From NCBI RefSeq assembly GCF_001952855.1, contig NZ_LPNO01000018.1:1-42921 (forward strand): a stretch of 42,921 bases of DNA. Reading direction: 5' to 3'. Below the pieces are notes generated by a model. The model saw nothing but the letters and a program-made list of their open reading frames with translations, made no database searches and was not told the origin of the DNA. Source of the DNA: Pseudomonas sp. ATCC PTA-122608 (lineage in GTDB: Bacteria; Pseudomonadota; Gammaproteobacteria; Pseudomonadales; Pseudomonadaceae). The number at the start of each line of letters is the position of its first letter. Within the stretch, counting starts at the first letter, position 1. Shown piece by piece: positions 1 through 8,453 of this stretch. Made by a program: the position numbers and the translations under genes.

Positions 1-140
1 TAGCCCGCAAGGATCTGTACGAGTCCGCTAAAGCGGCTAATCCCAGCCGCTGGAGCGGGAACACACGTAACTGGCAGCTTGCAGAAGCTGTTTATCTGAA
101 CCCGGAGCGACCGGATGCTAGGGCCGCAATGGCTTGCTAA
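1..140 (+). pseudogene. IS3-family-like transposase, C-terminal end only
   Basis: An open frame enters from the left edge (first full codon at base 3) and stops at TAA 138-140. The visible 45 residues contain RWSGNTRNW and VYLNPER, a tail I associate with IS3-family OrfB (DDE) transposases. The catalytic part lies outside the window, so I cannot tell whether the gene is intact. The stop is followed by about 36 bases of probable IS end and then directly by the right-end fragment of a chromosomal repeat element (177-249), which suggests the IS inserted into that element. The family call rests on the short tail only. Confidence 0.6.
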
Positions 141-176
141 AACAGTAGTAAGGCGACAGATACATTGACACGTACC

Positions 177-249
177 GCGTTTGCCAAAAGTGACCCGCTG
201 TAAGAGCGGAACCATAAGCCGCCGTTACCGCAGCAACGGATATGTACAC
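177..249. repeat. Right-end fragment of nested palindromic element (E4)
   Basis: This stretch matches the right end of the element at 11773-12600 almost base for base: gcgtttgccaaaagtgaccc, the ccgct/agcgg mini-hairpin, then the terminal atatgtacac. The rest of the element is absent to the left, where IS-like DNA begins. The outer end lies two bases from the stop codon of the mscS-like gene at 252. Confidence 0.8.
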
Positions 250-251
250 CT

Positions 252-1694
252 TCAGGCCCGACTCCGCAGCCACTGCATAAACCCCTTCTTAACCGGCACC
301 ACAGGCGCCTCCTGCGTCAAACTCTGAGCCGCATGCAACCTGAAATCCAACAAACTCTTCATCGCCTCACTAATGTCATGCCGAGCATCCAGACAAGGCT
401 TCAGATACTCCTTCTCAATCCGATACAACGTACAAAACGTCTTCGCCGAAAAGTCCGCAGGCACACCCTGCTCCGACAAAATCCCGGCCTCGCCGATCAC
501 CTCGCCAGGCCCCATCCGCCCGGCTTCAAATTTGTGCCCAGCCTTGGTCAACATCACCGAAATCACCCCGGACTCAATGATAAACAGGTGATCACTCACC
601 TCCCCGGCCGGCAAAATCATCTCCCCGGCGCGGAAGGTCTGCAGCGTCATGTTCTGGCTGAACGTCTCCTTCTCCTCCTGCCTCAACGTCGAGAAAATAG
701 ACGAACTCTCCAACAACGCCCGAGCCCGGGAAACCGCCACCGGCGCATTACCCTCGGCCGCCGACAACAAACTCACCCCCGCCGCCTGCAAATGCCGAAA
801 CGCCAAATCATAAAGCTGGTTACGCACCTCACGCTTGAGCGTCATCGCCGGCACAAACCCACTGATCTCATACTCCACCCCACCACTGGCCGACGTCTTG
901 AACGCCACACTCGGCGCTGGCTTGGCCAACAATGGCCGACACCCCTGCATCGCCCGCTCCAACGCATCCAGCACGGTTTGCGGCCGCGCATGGGGGCTGA
1001 CCTGCAGGCTGACCGACAAGCCAAACATATCCGCCGGGCGCGAGAAGTTGATGATCTTGGCCTTGGCCGCCAACGAATTGGGCACCACCGCCAGGCTGCC
1101 CTGGGAGGTTTGCAGTTGAGTGGCACGCCAGTCGATGTCGATCACCCGGCCTTCGATGCCGTCGATGGAGATCCAGTCATCCAGTTGGTAGGGCTTGGTG
1201 GTGTTGAGGACGATGCCGGAAAACACGTCGCTCAAGGTGCTTTGCAACGCCAGGCCGACGATGATCGCCACCGCGCCGGAAGTGGCCAGCACGCCCTTGA
1301 CCGGCAGGTCGAGCACGTAGGCCATGGCTGCTATGATCGCGATCAGGAAGATCACCGCGCCCACCAGGTCCTGCAACAGCCGCCCGGTGTGGCCGACCCG
1401 CTGCATCATCACCGCGCCGAGCAATACCGTGAGGGTGCGTGCCGCGAACAACCACCAGCCGATCTGGAACGCCGTCGCCGCCAGGTGCAGCGCCACGTTG
1501 TCGCCAAACGGCGCGACCTGCATCGGGTTCATGCCTTCGTTGAACAGCACGGCGCTGAACACCGCAAAGATCACCAGCCGCGCCGCCAGCTTCCAATTGG
1601 CGAAATCGGCAGAGATCAGGCGCCATACGGCAATGTCGATCAGCACCAGCGCCAACGCACAAAACATCGGGTGATCGGAGATAAATGAGGGCAT
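252..1694 (-). CDS. MscS-family mechanosensitive channel with C-terminal cyclic-nucleotide-binding-like domain
   Basis: 480 aa inner-membrane protein. Four to five hydrophobic segments lie within residues 8-150. The last is the pore-lining MscS helix (AIIVGLALQSTLSDVFSG, about 133-150), followed by the beta domain (LDDWISIDGIEGRVIDIDWR, 161-180). Residues about 340-435 resemble a CRP/cNMP-binding fold (GEVIGEAGIL, about 397-406). The Arg of the usual phosphate-binding cassette is not visible: the segment reads VPADFSAKT, so ligand binding may be lost or altered. The family releases solutes on hypo-osmotic shock; gating by a nucleotide is inference. GGAG lies 8 nt before the ATG. It sits downstream of the pirin gene on the same strand with a 63 bp gap, so it may be co-transcribed. 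Confidence 0.9.
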   Translation of the reverse strand: MPSFISDHPMFCALALVLIDIAVWRLISADFANWKLAARLVIFAVFSAVLFNEGMNPMQVAPFGDNVALHLAATAFQIGWWLFAARTLTVLLGAVMMQRVGHTGRLLQDLVGAVIFLIAIIAAMAYVLDLPVKGVLATSGAVAIIVGLALQSTLSDVFSGIVLNTTKPYQLDDWISIDGIEGRVIDIDWRATQLQTSQGSLAVVPNSLAAKAKIINFSRPADMFGLSVSLQVSPHARPQTVLDALERAMQGCRPLLAKPAPSVAFKTSASGGVEYEISGFVPAMTLKREVRNQLYDLAFRHLQAAGVSLLSAAEGNAPVAVSRARALLESSSIFSTLRQEEKETFSQNMTLQTFRAGEMILPAGEVSDHLFIIESGVISVMLTKAGHKFEAGRMGPGEVIGEAGILSEQGVPADFSAKTFCTLYRIEKEYLKPCLDARHDISEAMKSLLDFRLHAAQSLTQEAPVVPVKKGFMQWLRSRA

Positions 1695-1757
1695 CCAGGC
1701 GACTCCAGGGCGAATGCCATGAAGATCGCATGAAATGCCTTTGGAGGGTATAGCGCC

Positions 1758-2624
1758 CTAGCGCTGCATCTGCCCGAATTGCCCGGACTGATAGTCAGCA
1801 AACGCCTGGTGGATTTCCTGCTCGGTGTTCATCACAAACGGGCCGTGGCCGACGATGGGCTCGTCGATCGGTTCGCCGCTGAGCAACAACACCATGGCAT
1901 CGTCGCTGGACTCAAGCCGCAGTTGCGTGCCGTCGCGCTCAAACAGTGCCAACTGCCCTTCCCGCGCCACGTCTGTCGCGTTGATCCGCACCGTGCCGCG
2001 CAATACCACCAGCGCCGTATTGCGCCCGGCGTGCAGGTCCAGCGTCACCGAACGGCCGGCGTTGAGGCGCATGTCCCACACGTCGATCGGCGTGAAGGTT
2101 CGGGCCGGGCCCTTGACCCCGTCGAACTCGCCCGCGATCAAGCGCAGGCTGCCGGCGTTGTCGGCCAGGGGCAGCGTCGGGATATCGCCATCGAGGATGG
2201 TCTGGTAACCGGCATCGGTCATTTTGTCCTTGGCCGGCAGGTTGACCCACAACTGGACCATTTCCAGGGCGCCACCACTGCGGGCGAACGCTTCGGAGTG
2301 AAACTCCTCGTGAATGATGCCCTTGGCTGCGGTCATCCATTGCACATCGCCCGGGCCAATGGTGCCGCCGGCGCCGGTGGAATCGCGGTGCTCGACTTCG
2401 CCCTTGTAGACGATGGTCACGGTTTCAAAACCGCGATGGGGATGCTGGCCCACGCCGCGTCGTTGCTCGGTCGGGGTGAACGCCGCAGGACCGGCGTGAT
2501 CCAGCAACAGGAACGGGCTGATCTGCTTGCCCATGGTGTCGTAGGAAAACAGGGTGCGAACCGGAAAGCCGTCGCCGACCCAATGGGCGCGCGGGCTGGT
2601 GTAGAGGCCGATGATCTTTTTCAT
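1758..2624 (-). CDS. Pirin family protein (bicupin)
   Basis: 288 aa cytoplasmic bicupin. The N-terminal cupin carries the pirin metal-site motifs HPHRGFE and GIIHEEFH, matching the His/His/His/Glu ligands of human pirin and E. coli YhhW. Family members are Fe-dependent; some act as quercetin 2,3-dioxygenases, others as regulators, and the substrate here is unknown. I chose the ATG at 2624 because GGAG lies 6 nt upstream; an in-frame ATG at 2648 would add eight residues without a good ribosome site. The mscS-like gene follows on the same strand. Confidence 0.9.
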   Translation of the reverse strand: MKKIIGLYTSPRAHWVGDGFPVRTLFSYDTMGKQISPFLLLDHAGPAAFTPTEQRRGVGQHPHRGFETVTIVYKGEVEHRDSTGAGGTIGPGDVQWMTAAKGIIHEEFHSEAFARSGGALEMVQLWVNLPAKDKMTDAGYQTILDGDIPTLPLADNAGSLRLIAGEFDGVKGPARTFTPIDVWDMRLNAGRSVTLDLHAGRNTALVVLRGTVRINATDVAREGQLALFERDGTQLRLESSDDAMVLLLSGEPIDEPIVGHGPFVMNTEQEIHQAFADYQSGQFGQMQR

Positions 2625-2746
2625 ATGTGTCTCCAGTAATGGATACACCTTAAGTCCGATACCAATTCGGCGCTAGACGGCAAAATCGGCCTGGATCGTC
2701 CTACCTATGGAACGGAAGTTCGAGGGCTGGATTAATTTATATTTCG

Positions 2747-2759
2747 GCCATAATATGGC
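2747..2759. promoter_or_regulatory. Palindrome (gccat-aat-atggc) upstream of efflux operon
   Basis: Perfect 5-3-5 inverted repeat inside an AT-rich stretch (2729-2775) in the divergent gap between the pirin and the RND adaptor genes. The position suits an operator or promoter for the pump operon. No regulator gene is adjacent, so the binding protein is unknown. Confidence 0.3.
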
Positions 2760-2822
2760 GCTAAATATTACGTGTGTAATTTTTTATCACCCAACACGCT
2801 CACCCGCCCCACGGAGCCCGAT

Positions 2823-3929
2823 ATGAACCCTCTTCCCCTGCGTCTTCTCACGCCCCTGGCCCTGTTAGCGGTACTCAGCGGCTGTAACAACAAGGCCGAC
2901 CCCGTCGCCGAAGCGCCCCTGCCCCGCCCGGTGCTCGCCGCCAAGGTCGAAGCCGCCGGCAGCCAGCAAAGCGCCTACACCGGCGTAGTGGCTGCACGTA
3001 CGGAAAGTGACCTGGGGTTCCGCGTCAGCGGCAAGGTGATCGAGCGCAAGGTGGATCCCGGCCAGCACGTCAGCCGTGGCGACACCTTGCTGGTGCTGGA
3101 TATCGGCGACTTCGAACTGGCCCTGCGCTCGGCCAAAAACCGCGTCAATGCGGCCCAGGCGCAACTGCGTCAACGGCGGGATGACGAATCCCGCTACCAG
3201 CGCCTGGCGAATACCGGCGCCGTGTCGCGGCAGATTTTCGACCAGTCCGCCACCAACCTGCGGGTGGCCGAAGCCGAACTGGCCTCCGCGCAATCCGACG
3301 CCAGCCAGATCGAAAATCGCCGCACCTACTCGGTGCTGAAGGCCGATAGCGACGGCATCATCACCGACGTGCGGGTGGACCGCGGCCAAGTGGTGGCCGA
3401 GGGGCAAGTGGTTGCGCGCCTGGCCCACGACGGTGCCCGGGAAGCCATCGTCAACCTGCCGGAAAACCAGCGCGACCAGGCTTCGCAAAAAGCCCTGGCC
3501 TTCCCCTTCGGTGCCCCCGAACAGGCGGTGACAGCCACCTTGCGCGAGCTGTCCGCCAGTGCCGACCCGACCACCCGCACCTACCGTGCGCGCTATGTAT
3601 TGCATGGCCCCGTCGACCGCTTCGCCCTCGGCTCGACCATCACCGTGCGCCTGCAAGGCGACGGCCAGGCCCAACAGACTCGCGTGCCCATTGGCGCACT
3701 GCAGGATGCCGGCAAAGGTACCGGTGTGTGGGTGATCGGCGCCGACGACAAGGTCAGCTTCACCCCGGTCAAAGTCGCCAGCCTCGGCCAGGAAGACGCG
3801 TTGCTGGACAGCGGCGTGAGCCCTGGCCAAGTAGTCGTCGCCCTTGGCGCGCACCTGCTGCACAGCGGTGACGCGGTACGCCTGTTGCCGGCCCAGGTAT
3901 TGGCCCTCAACCGTCAGCAGGAACACTGA
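2823..3929 (+). CDS. RND efflux periplasmic adaptor (membrane fusion lipoprotein)
   Basis: 368 aa. A lipoprotein signal ends in LAVLSGC (Cys21), so the protein is probably anchored in the inner membrane facing the periplasm. The barrel-sandwich half-motif GFRVSGKVIERKVDPGQHV (about 57-75) is followed by an alpha-hairpin rich in Ala, Gln and Arg, then beta-barrel segments, the usual HlyD/AcrA order. It links the RND pump to an outer-membrane channel, which is not encoded in the window. I chose ATG 2823 over the upstream in-frame start at 2772 because of the GGAG ribosome site and the clean signal peptide. The pump gene starts 2 bp after the stop, so the two form an operon. Confidence 0.93.
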   Translation: MNPLPLRLLTPLALLAVLSGCNNKADPVAEAPLPRPVLAAKVEAAGSQQSAYTGVVAARTESDLGFRVSGKVIERKVDPGQHVSRGDTLLVLDIGDFELALRSAKNRVNAAQAQLRQRRDDESRYQRLANTGAVSRQIFDQSATNLRVAEAELASAQSDASQIENRRTYSVLKADSDGIITDVRVDRGQVVAEGQVVARLAHDGAREAIVNLPENQRDQASQKALAFPFGAPEQAVTATLRELSASADPTTRTYRARYVLHGPVDRFALGSTITVRLQGDGQAQQTRVPIGALQDAGKGTGVWVIGADDKVSFTPVKVASLGQEDALLDSGVSPGQVVVALGAHLLHSGDAVRLLPAQVLALNRQQEH

Positions 3930-3931
3930 TA

Positions 3932-6900
3932 ATGCGCGGGATCAACCTCTCCGAACTGGCGGTCAAACATCGCGCGGTCACGCTGTTCCTGATCATCGCG
4001 ATCCTCGCCGCCGGGGTCTTTGCCTTTGGCAAACTGGGGCGCGCCGAAGACCCTTCGTTCACCGTCAAGGTCATGACCATCACCGCCGCCTGGCCCGGCG
4101 CTACCGCCCAGGAAATGCAGGAACAAGTGGCCGACCGCCTGGAAAAACGCCTGCAGGAGCTGGACTACTACGACCGCGTCGAAACCATCGCCCAGCCGGG
4201 TTTTGTCTCGATGCGCATGACGTACCTGGAGTCCACGCGCCCCAGCGAGATCCAGGACCTGTTCTACCAGACCCGCAAAAAGCTCAGCGACGAAGCCGCG
4301 AAGTTGCCCAAGGGCGTGATCGGGCCGTTCTTCAACGATGAATACTCCGACGTGTACTTTTCCCTGTACGCGCTGGAGGCCGAACACCTGCCACACCGGC
4401 AATTGGTACAGATGGCCGAGGACATGCGCCAAGGCCTGCTCAACCTGCCGGGGGTGAAGAAGGTCAATATTCTTGGCGAGCAGGCGCAGCGGATCTTTGT
4501 CGAGTTTTCCTATGAGCGCCTGGCCACGTTGGGCATCAAGCCCGAACAGATCTTCGCCGCCCTCGCCGCCCAGAACGCCGTGGCGCCTTCAGGCTTTGTC
4601 GAGACTGCCGGGGCACGTGCCTATATCCGTATCGATGGCGCCTTCGACAGCCTGGCGCTGATCGAAAACGTCCCGCTGGAAGCCAACGGCAAGCTGCTGC
4701 GCATCGCCGATGTGGCCACCGTCAGCCGGGGCTATGAAGACCCGCCCAGCTACCGCATCCGCCATCAGGGCGACCCGTCGCTGATGCTTGGCGTGATCAT
4801 GGAGAAGCACTGGAACGGCCTGGAACTGGACAAGGCCCTCAAGGCCCAGGAAGCGAAAATCCAGGCCGACCTGCCCCTGGGGGTCAACTTTGCCAAGGTC
4901 TCCGACCAGGCGAAAAACATCAGCCTGGCGGTCAACGAGTTCATGCTGAAGTTCTTCGTTGCCCTGGCAGTGGTGATGATCATCAGCCTGCTGGCGTTGG
5001 GGTTCCGGGTCGGGCTGGTGGTGGCGGCCGCCGTGCCGCTGACCCTGTCGATCGTATTTGTAATCATGCTGATGACCGGCCGTGAATTCGACCGGGTGAC
5101 CCTGGGCGCGCTGATCATTTCCCTCGGCCTGCTGGTGGACGACGCGATCATTGCGATTGAGATGATGGTGGTCAAACTCGAAGAAGGTTTTGACCGGATT
5201 CATGCGGCCACGTTTGCCTGGAGCTCCACCGCCGCGCCGATGCTCACGGGCACGCTGGTGACGATTATCGGCTTCCTGCCGGTGGGTTTCGCCCGCTCGG
5301 GCGCCGGGGAATATGCCGGGAATATCTTCTGGATCGTCGGCTTTGCGCTGATCGCTTCGTGGCTGGTGGCGGTGGTGTTCACGCCGTACCTGGGGGTCAA
5401 GCTGCTGCCGCACATCCAGCCGGTTGCCGGCGGCCACGATGCGATTTATGCCGGGCGTTATTACCAGAAACTGCGCCGCCTGGTGGACGCTTGCGTGCGC
5501 AGACGCTGGCTGGTGACCGGGCTGGTGGTGGCCGCCTTTGTGCTGTGTGGCCTTGGCATGGGCGTGGTGAAGAAGCAGTTCTTTCCCAACTCCGACCGTT
5601 CCGAGCTGATTCTTGAGGTGTACATGCCGCCGGGCAGCGCCTTCAAAAGCACCGAAGCGGTAGCGGCGCAGGTGGAAAAAGCGCTGATGGAGGAGCCGCA
5701 AACCGTGATGGTCGACACCTACGTCGGCGGTGGTGCGCCGCGGTTTTTCCTGTCGCTGAACCCCGAGTTGCCAGACCCGGCCTTCGCCAAGCTGATCGTG
5801 CAGACCGCCGACGCCCACGCCCGGGACGCCCTGAAAAAACGCATGGATCAACGCATCGCGGCAGGCGAATTTCCATCGGCGCGGGTGCGGGTCACCCAGT
5901 TGGTGTTCGGCCCGCCGGTGCCGTTCCCGGTGGTGTTTCGCGTGTCCGGTCCCGACCTGAATGTGCTGCGCAGCCTGTCTGAAGACGTGCGCCAAGTGGT
6001 CGCCGCCAACACCCTCACCCGCGACAGCTTCCTCGACTGGGGCGAGCGCGCCAGCAGCTATCGCCTGGTGCTGGATCAGGACCGCCTGCGCCTGCTGGGC
6101 TTTACCCCCGACGGGGTGAAATCCCAACTCAATGCGTTGCTCAGCGGCAACCCGATCACCGAAGTACGCGAAGGCAACCGCACCGTTTCAGTGGTCGCCC
6201 GCTCCCAGGGCAGCCAGCGCGAAGACCTCGGCAACCTGGACAACATGACCCTGACCAACAGCGCCGGCGTGTCGGTGCCATTGGCCCAGGTCGGGCATTT
6301 CCAGGCGGTGATGGAAGAACCGATCCTCAAGCGCCGCAACCGTGCGCTGACCGTGGAAGTGCGCGCCGACATCGTCGACGGCACCCAGCCGCCGGATGTG
6401 GAAATGGCGGTGTACAAGGATCTGCAGCCCTTGATCGCCAAGCTGCCGGCCGGTTATCAAATCGTCATCGGCGGCCCGGTGGAAGAAAGCGCTAAGGCCA
6501 ACGTCGCCCTGGCGGCGCTGTTCCCGATCATGATCCTGCTGACGTTGACCGTGATCATGTTCCAGGTGCGTTCGTTCGGGGTGATGTTCATGGTGTTCGC
6601 CACCGCGCCACTGGGGCTGATCGGGGCGGTGCCGACGTTGCTGCTGTTCAACCAGCCGTTCGGGTTCAACGCGATATTGGGGCTGATCGGGATTGGCGGG
6701 ATCTTGATGCGCAATACGCTGATCTTCACCGACCAGATTCGGCAGAACCAGGACCAGGGCATGGTGATTCGTGAAGCGATCATCGAGGCCACGGTGCGCC
6801 GGGCACGGCCGGTGATCCTGACAGCGCTGGCGGCGGCGTTGGCGTTTATTCCGCTGACGTTGTCGGTGTTCTGGTCGTCGCTGGCGTATGTGCTGATTGG

Positions 6901-7003
6901 CGGGGTGTTGGTGGGGACGGTGTTGACGTTGCTGTTCTTGCCGGCGCTGTGCAGTTTGGTGTTGGGGCGGGAGAAGACGCGGGAGGCGGTGATCGCAACC
7001 TGA
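3932..7003 (+). CDS. RND efflux pump inner-membrane transporter
   Basis: 1023 aa, the usual length for HAE1/AcrB-type pumps, with a TM1, large periplasmic loop, TM2-6, second loop, TM8-12 pattern. The proton-relay Asp pair is present (LGLLVDDAIIAIE, TM4). At the position of AcrB Lys940 (TM10) I read MRNTLIF, so Lys is replaced by Arg. Overall wording resembles the TriC-like branch of Pseudomonas pumps more than MexB or MexF, but only one adaptor is present, unlike TriABC. Substrates cannot be read from the sequence. The last ~200 bases are strikingly G/T-rich next to the REP pair at 7026-7131. Confidence 0.93.
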   Translation: MRGINLSELAVKHRAVTLFLIIAILAAGVFAFGKLGRAEDPSFTVKVMTITAAWPGATAQEMQEQVADRLEKRLQELDYYDRVETIAQPGFVSMRMTYLESTRPSEIQDLFYQTRKKLSDEAAKLPKGVIGPFFNDEYSDVYFSLYALEAEHLPHRQLVQMAEDMRQGLLNLPGVKKVNILGEQAQRIFVEFSYERLATLGIKPEQIFAALAAQNAVAPSGFVETAGARAYIRIDGAFDSLALIENVPLEANGKLLRIADVATVSRGYEDPPSYRIRHQGDPSLMLGVIMEKHWNGLELDKALKAQEAKIQADLPLGVNFAKVSDQAKNISLAVNEFMLKFFVALAVVMIISLLALGFRVGLVVAAAVPLTLSIVFVIMLMTGREFDRVTLGALIISLGLLVDDAIIAIEMMVVKLEEGFDRIHAATFAWSSTAAPMLTGTLVTIIGFLPVGFARSGAGEYAGNIFWIVGFALIASWLVAVVFTPYLGVKLLPHIQPVAGGHDAIYAGRYYQKLRRLVDACVRRRWLVTGLVVAAFVLCGLGMGVVKKQFFPNSDRSELILEVYMPPGSAFKSTEAVAAQVEKALMEEPQTVMVDTYVGGGAPRFFLSLNPELPDPAFAKLIVQTADAHARDALKKRMDQRIAAGEFPSARVRVTQLVFGPPVPFPVVFRVSGPDLNVLRSLSEDVRQVVAANTLTRDSFLDWGERASSYRLVLDQDRLRLLGFTPDGVKSQLNALLSGNPITEVREGNRTVSVVARSQGSQREDLGNLDNMTLTNSAGVSVPLAQVGHFQAVMEEPILKRRNRALTVEVRADIVDGTQPPDVEMAVYKDLQPLIAKLPAGYQIVIGGPVEESAKANVALAALFPIMILLTLTVIMFQVRSFGVMFMVFATAPLGLIGAVPTLLLFNQPFGFNAILGLIGIGGILMRNTLIFTDQIRQNQDQGMVIREAIIEATVRRARPVILTALAAALAFIPLTLSVFWSSLAYVLIGGVLVGTVLTLLFLPALCSLVLGREKTREAVIAT

Positions 7004-7025
7004 CCTCACTAACACCACAGAACCC

Positions 7026-7131
7026 ATGTGGGAGCGGGCTTGTGTGGGAGCGGGCTTGCTCGCGAAAGCGGTGTACCAGACAAGCAGATGTCGACTGATA
7101 GACCGCATTCGCGAGCAAGCCCGCTCCCACA
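7026..7131. repeat. REP inverted pair (REPIN) with a partial extra head
   Basis: A REP unit (tgtgggagcgggcttgctcg plus cgaa, 7043-7066) faces its inverted copy at 7108-7131 across a 41-base spacer. A third, partial head (7027-7041) precedes the first unit in tandem. The pair lies between the convergent RND pump and M20 peptidase genes, where it can fold as a long hairpin and may act as a bidirectional terminator. The family is the common REP type of P. fluorescens genomes. Confidence 0.9.
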
Positions 7132-7154
7132 TTTAGAGGTGTGGCGTTTTTAAG

Positions 7155-8384
7155 TCAGCGCTTGGAAAGCTCCATAATCATCCGGCTCAGCAAATAAATC
7201 CGCGGCGCCACACTCTCCACCTCGGCATATTCCTCCGGCGTATGAATATTGCCCCCAACAATCCCGAACCCGTCCAGGGTCGGCGTACCCACGCCAGCCG
7301 ACAAGCTGGCATCCGCGGCCCCGCCGCTGCCTTCAATGGTCAGCTTGCGTCCCAGTTCGCCATAAATCCCCTGGGCGATTGCCACCAGCTTGTCCGACTC
7401 CGGCGTCTGCGGCATTGGTGGCAGGCCACGTTTCAGGCTGGTGGTCACTTCAGTCTCGGGGATCAGCTTGTTGGCCGAGACTCGCGCCAGGTCCTTCTCG
7501 ATCCGATCAAACTCTTCCGGCAACGCCGCCCGCACGTCCGCCTTGGCGGTGGCCTGGTCCGGGATCACATTGACCCGGTCGCCGGAGTTGATCACGGTGA
7601 AGTTGATGGTGGTTTTCTTCTCGGCATCCCCCAGCTTGCCCAGTTGCAAGATCTGGTGCGCCGCTTCCATCGCGGCATTGCGGCCCAGTTCCGGAGCGAC
7701 GCCGGCGTGGGCGGCCTTGCCCTTGACCTCGACCACCGCAGTGGCGCTGCCTTTGCGCCACACCACCAGGCCATCCGCCGGGCGACCCGGTTCCAGGTTG
7801 AGGGTCACGTCGTGGCCCTTGGCGGTGTTGCGGATCAGCTCGGAAGCGCCATCGGTGCCGGTTTCTTCGCTGGCGTCCAGCAGGAAAGTGATTTGCGCGT
7901 AGTCCTTGAAGCCCTGGTTTTTCAGGACTTTCAAGGCGTAGATGCCGGCGACAATGCCCCCTTTGTCATCCATTACGCCCGGGCCATAGGCACGACCGTC
8001 CTTGATGTGGAACGGCCGCGCGGCCGCCGAACCTTCCTTAAACACCGTGTCCATGTGGGCCATCAGCAGGATCTTGGCCTTGCCGGTGCCTTTGAGGGTG
8101 GCGATGACATGGCTGTTATGGGCCGCAGCATCCGGCACCAGCTGGATGCTGAAACCCAGTTGTTTGAGCTCGTCGACAGCGATGTCACGCACTTGGGTCA
8201 GGCCCGGCTCGTAGCCGGAGCCTGAATCAATATTCACCAGACGCTCCAGCAGTTTCAAGGCATCGGCCTTGTACTGCTCGGAATCGGCCTCGATCTGTTT
8301 GTGGGGCTCGGCGCTGAAGGCCGGCATGGCGAACGACAGCGCCAGGGTGGCTGCCAGCAAGGTACGCGGGAAGTTGAAGAGCAT
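7155..8384 (-). CDS. M20 family metallopeptidase, glutamate carboxypeptidase (CPG2-like)
   Basis: 409 aa with a signal peptide (about 1-25, ending PAFSA), so likely periplasmic. Metal and catalytic motifs of M20A are visible: HMDTVF, GPGVMDDKGG, DASEETG (catalytic and ligand Glu) and a C-terminal GGNIHTPEEY supplying the last His. A dimerisation/lid domain is inserted in the middle (KAAHAGVAPELGRNA). It reads like Pseudomonas carboxypeptidase G2, which releases C-terminal glutamate from folates; the true substrate here is not known. I chose ATG 8384 for its AAGGAT ribosome site and signal peptide. A strong inverted repeat (8395-8442) sits just before that site. Confidence 0.9.
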   Translation of the reverse strand: MLFNFPRTLLAATLALSFAMPAFSAEPHKQIEADSEQYKADALKLLERLVNIDSGSGYEPGLTQVRDIAVDELKQLGFSIQLVPDAAAHNSHVIATLKGTGKAKILLMAHMDTVFKEGSAAARPFHIKDGRAYGPGVMDDKGGIVAGIYALKVLKNQGFKDYAQITFLLDASEETGTDGASELIRNTAKGHDVTLNLEPGRPADGLVVWRKGSATAVVEVKGKAAHAGVAPELGRNAAMEAAHQILQLGKLGDAEKKTTINFTVINSGDRVNVIPDQATAKADVRAALPEEFDRIEKDLARVSANKLIPETEVTTSLKRGLPPMPQTPESDKLVAIAQGIYGELGRKLTIEGSGGAADASLSAGVGTPTLDGFGIVGGNIHTPEEYAEVESVAPRIYLLSRMIMELSKR

Positions 8385-8394
8385 GAACCGATCC

Positions 8395-8442
8395 TTGTTT
8401 TTTGTTGGGAGGTAGCCCTCCACCCTACCTGACAAAAAACAA
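8395..8442. promoter_or_regulatory. Long inverted repeat in the M20 leader
   Basis: The 11 bp arms at 8395-8405 and 8432-8442 are perfect complements (ttgttttttgt/acaaaaaacaa), enclosing a second 6 bp stem (aggtag 8410-8415, ctacct 8425-8430). It lies between the diguanylate cyclase stop and the ribosome site of the M20 gene on the minus strand. It may be a terminator or a leader structure controlling the M20 gene. Confidence 0.45.
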
Positions 8443-8453
8443 TTTGTTGATCC

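Noticed and set aside
333..1688. Long + strand open frame opposite the MscS gene
   Set aside because: Low-complexity Arg/His/Gln-rich translation, typical of the antisense of a GC-rich gene.
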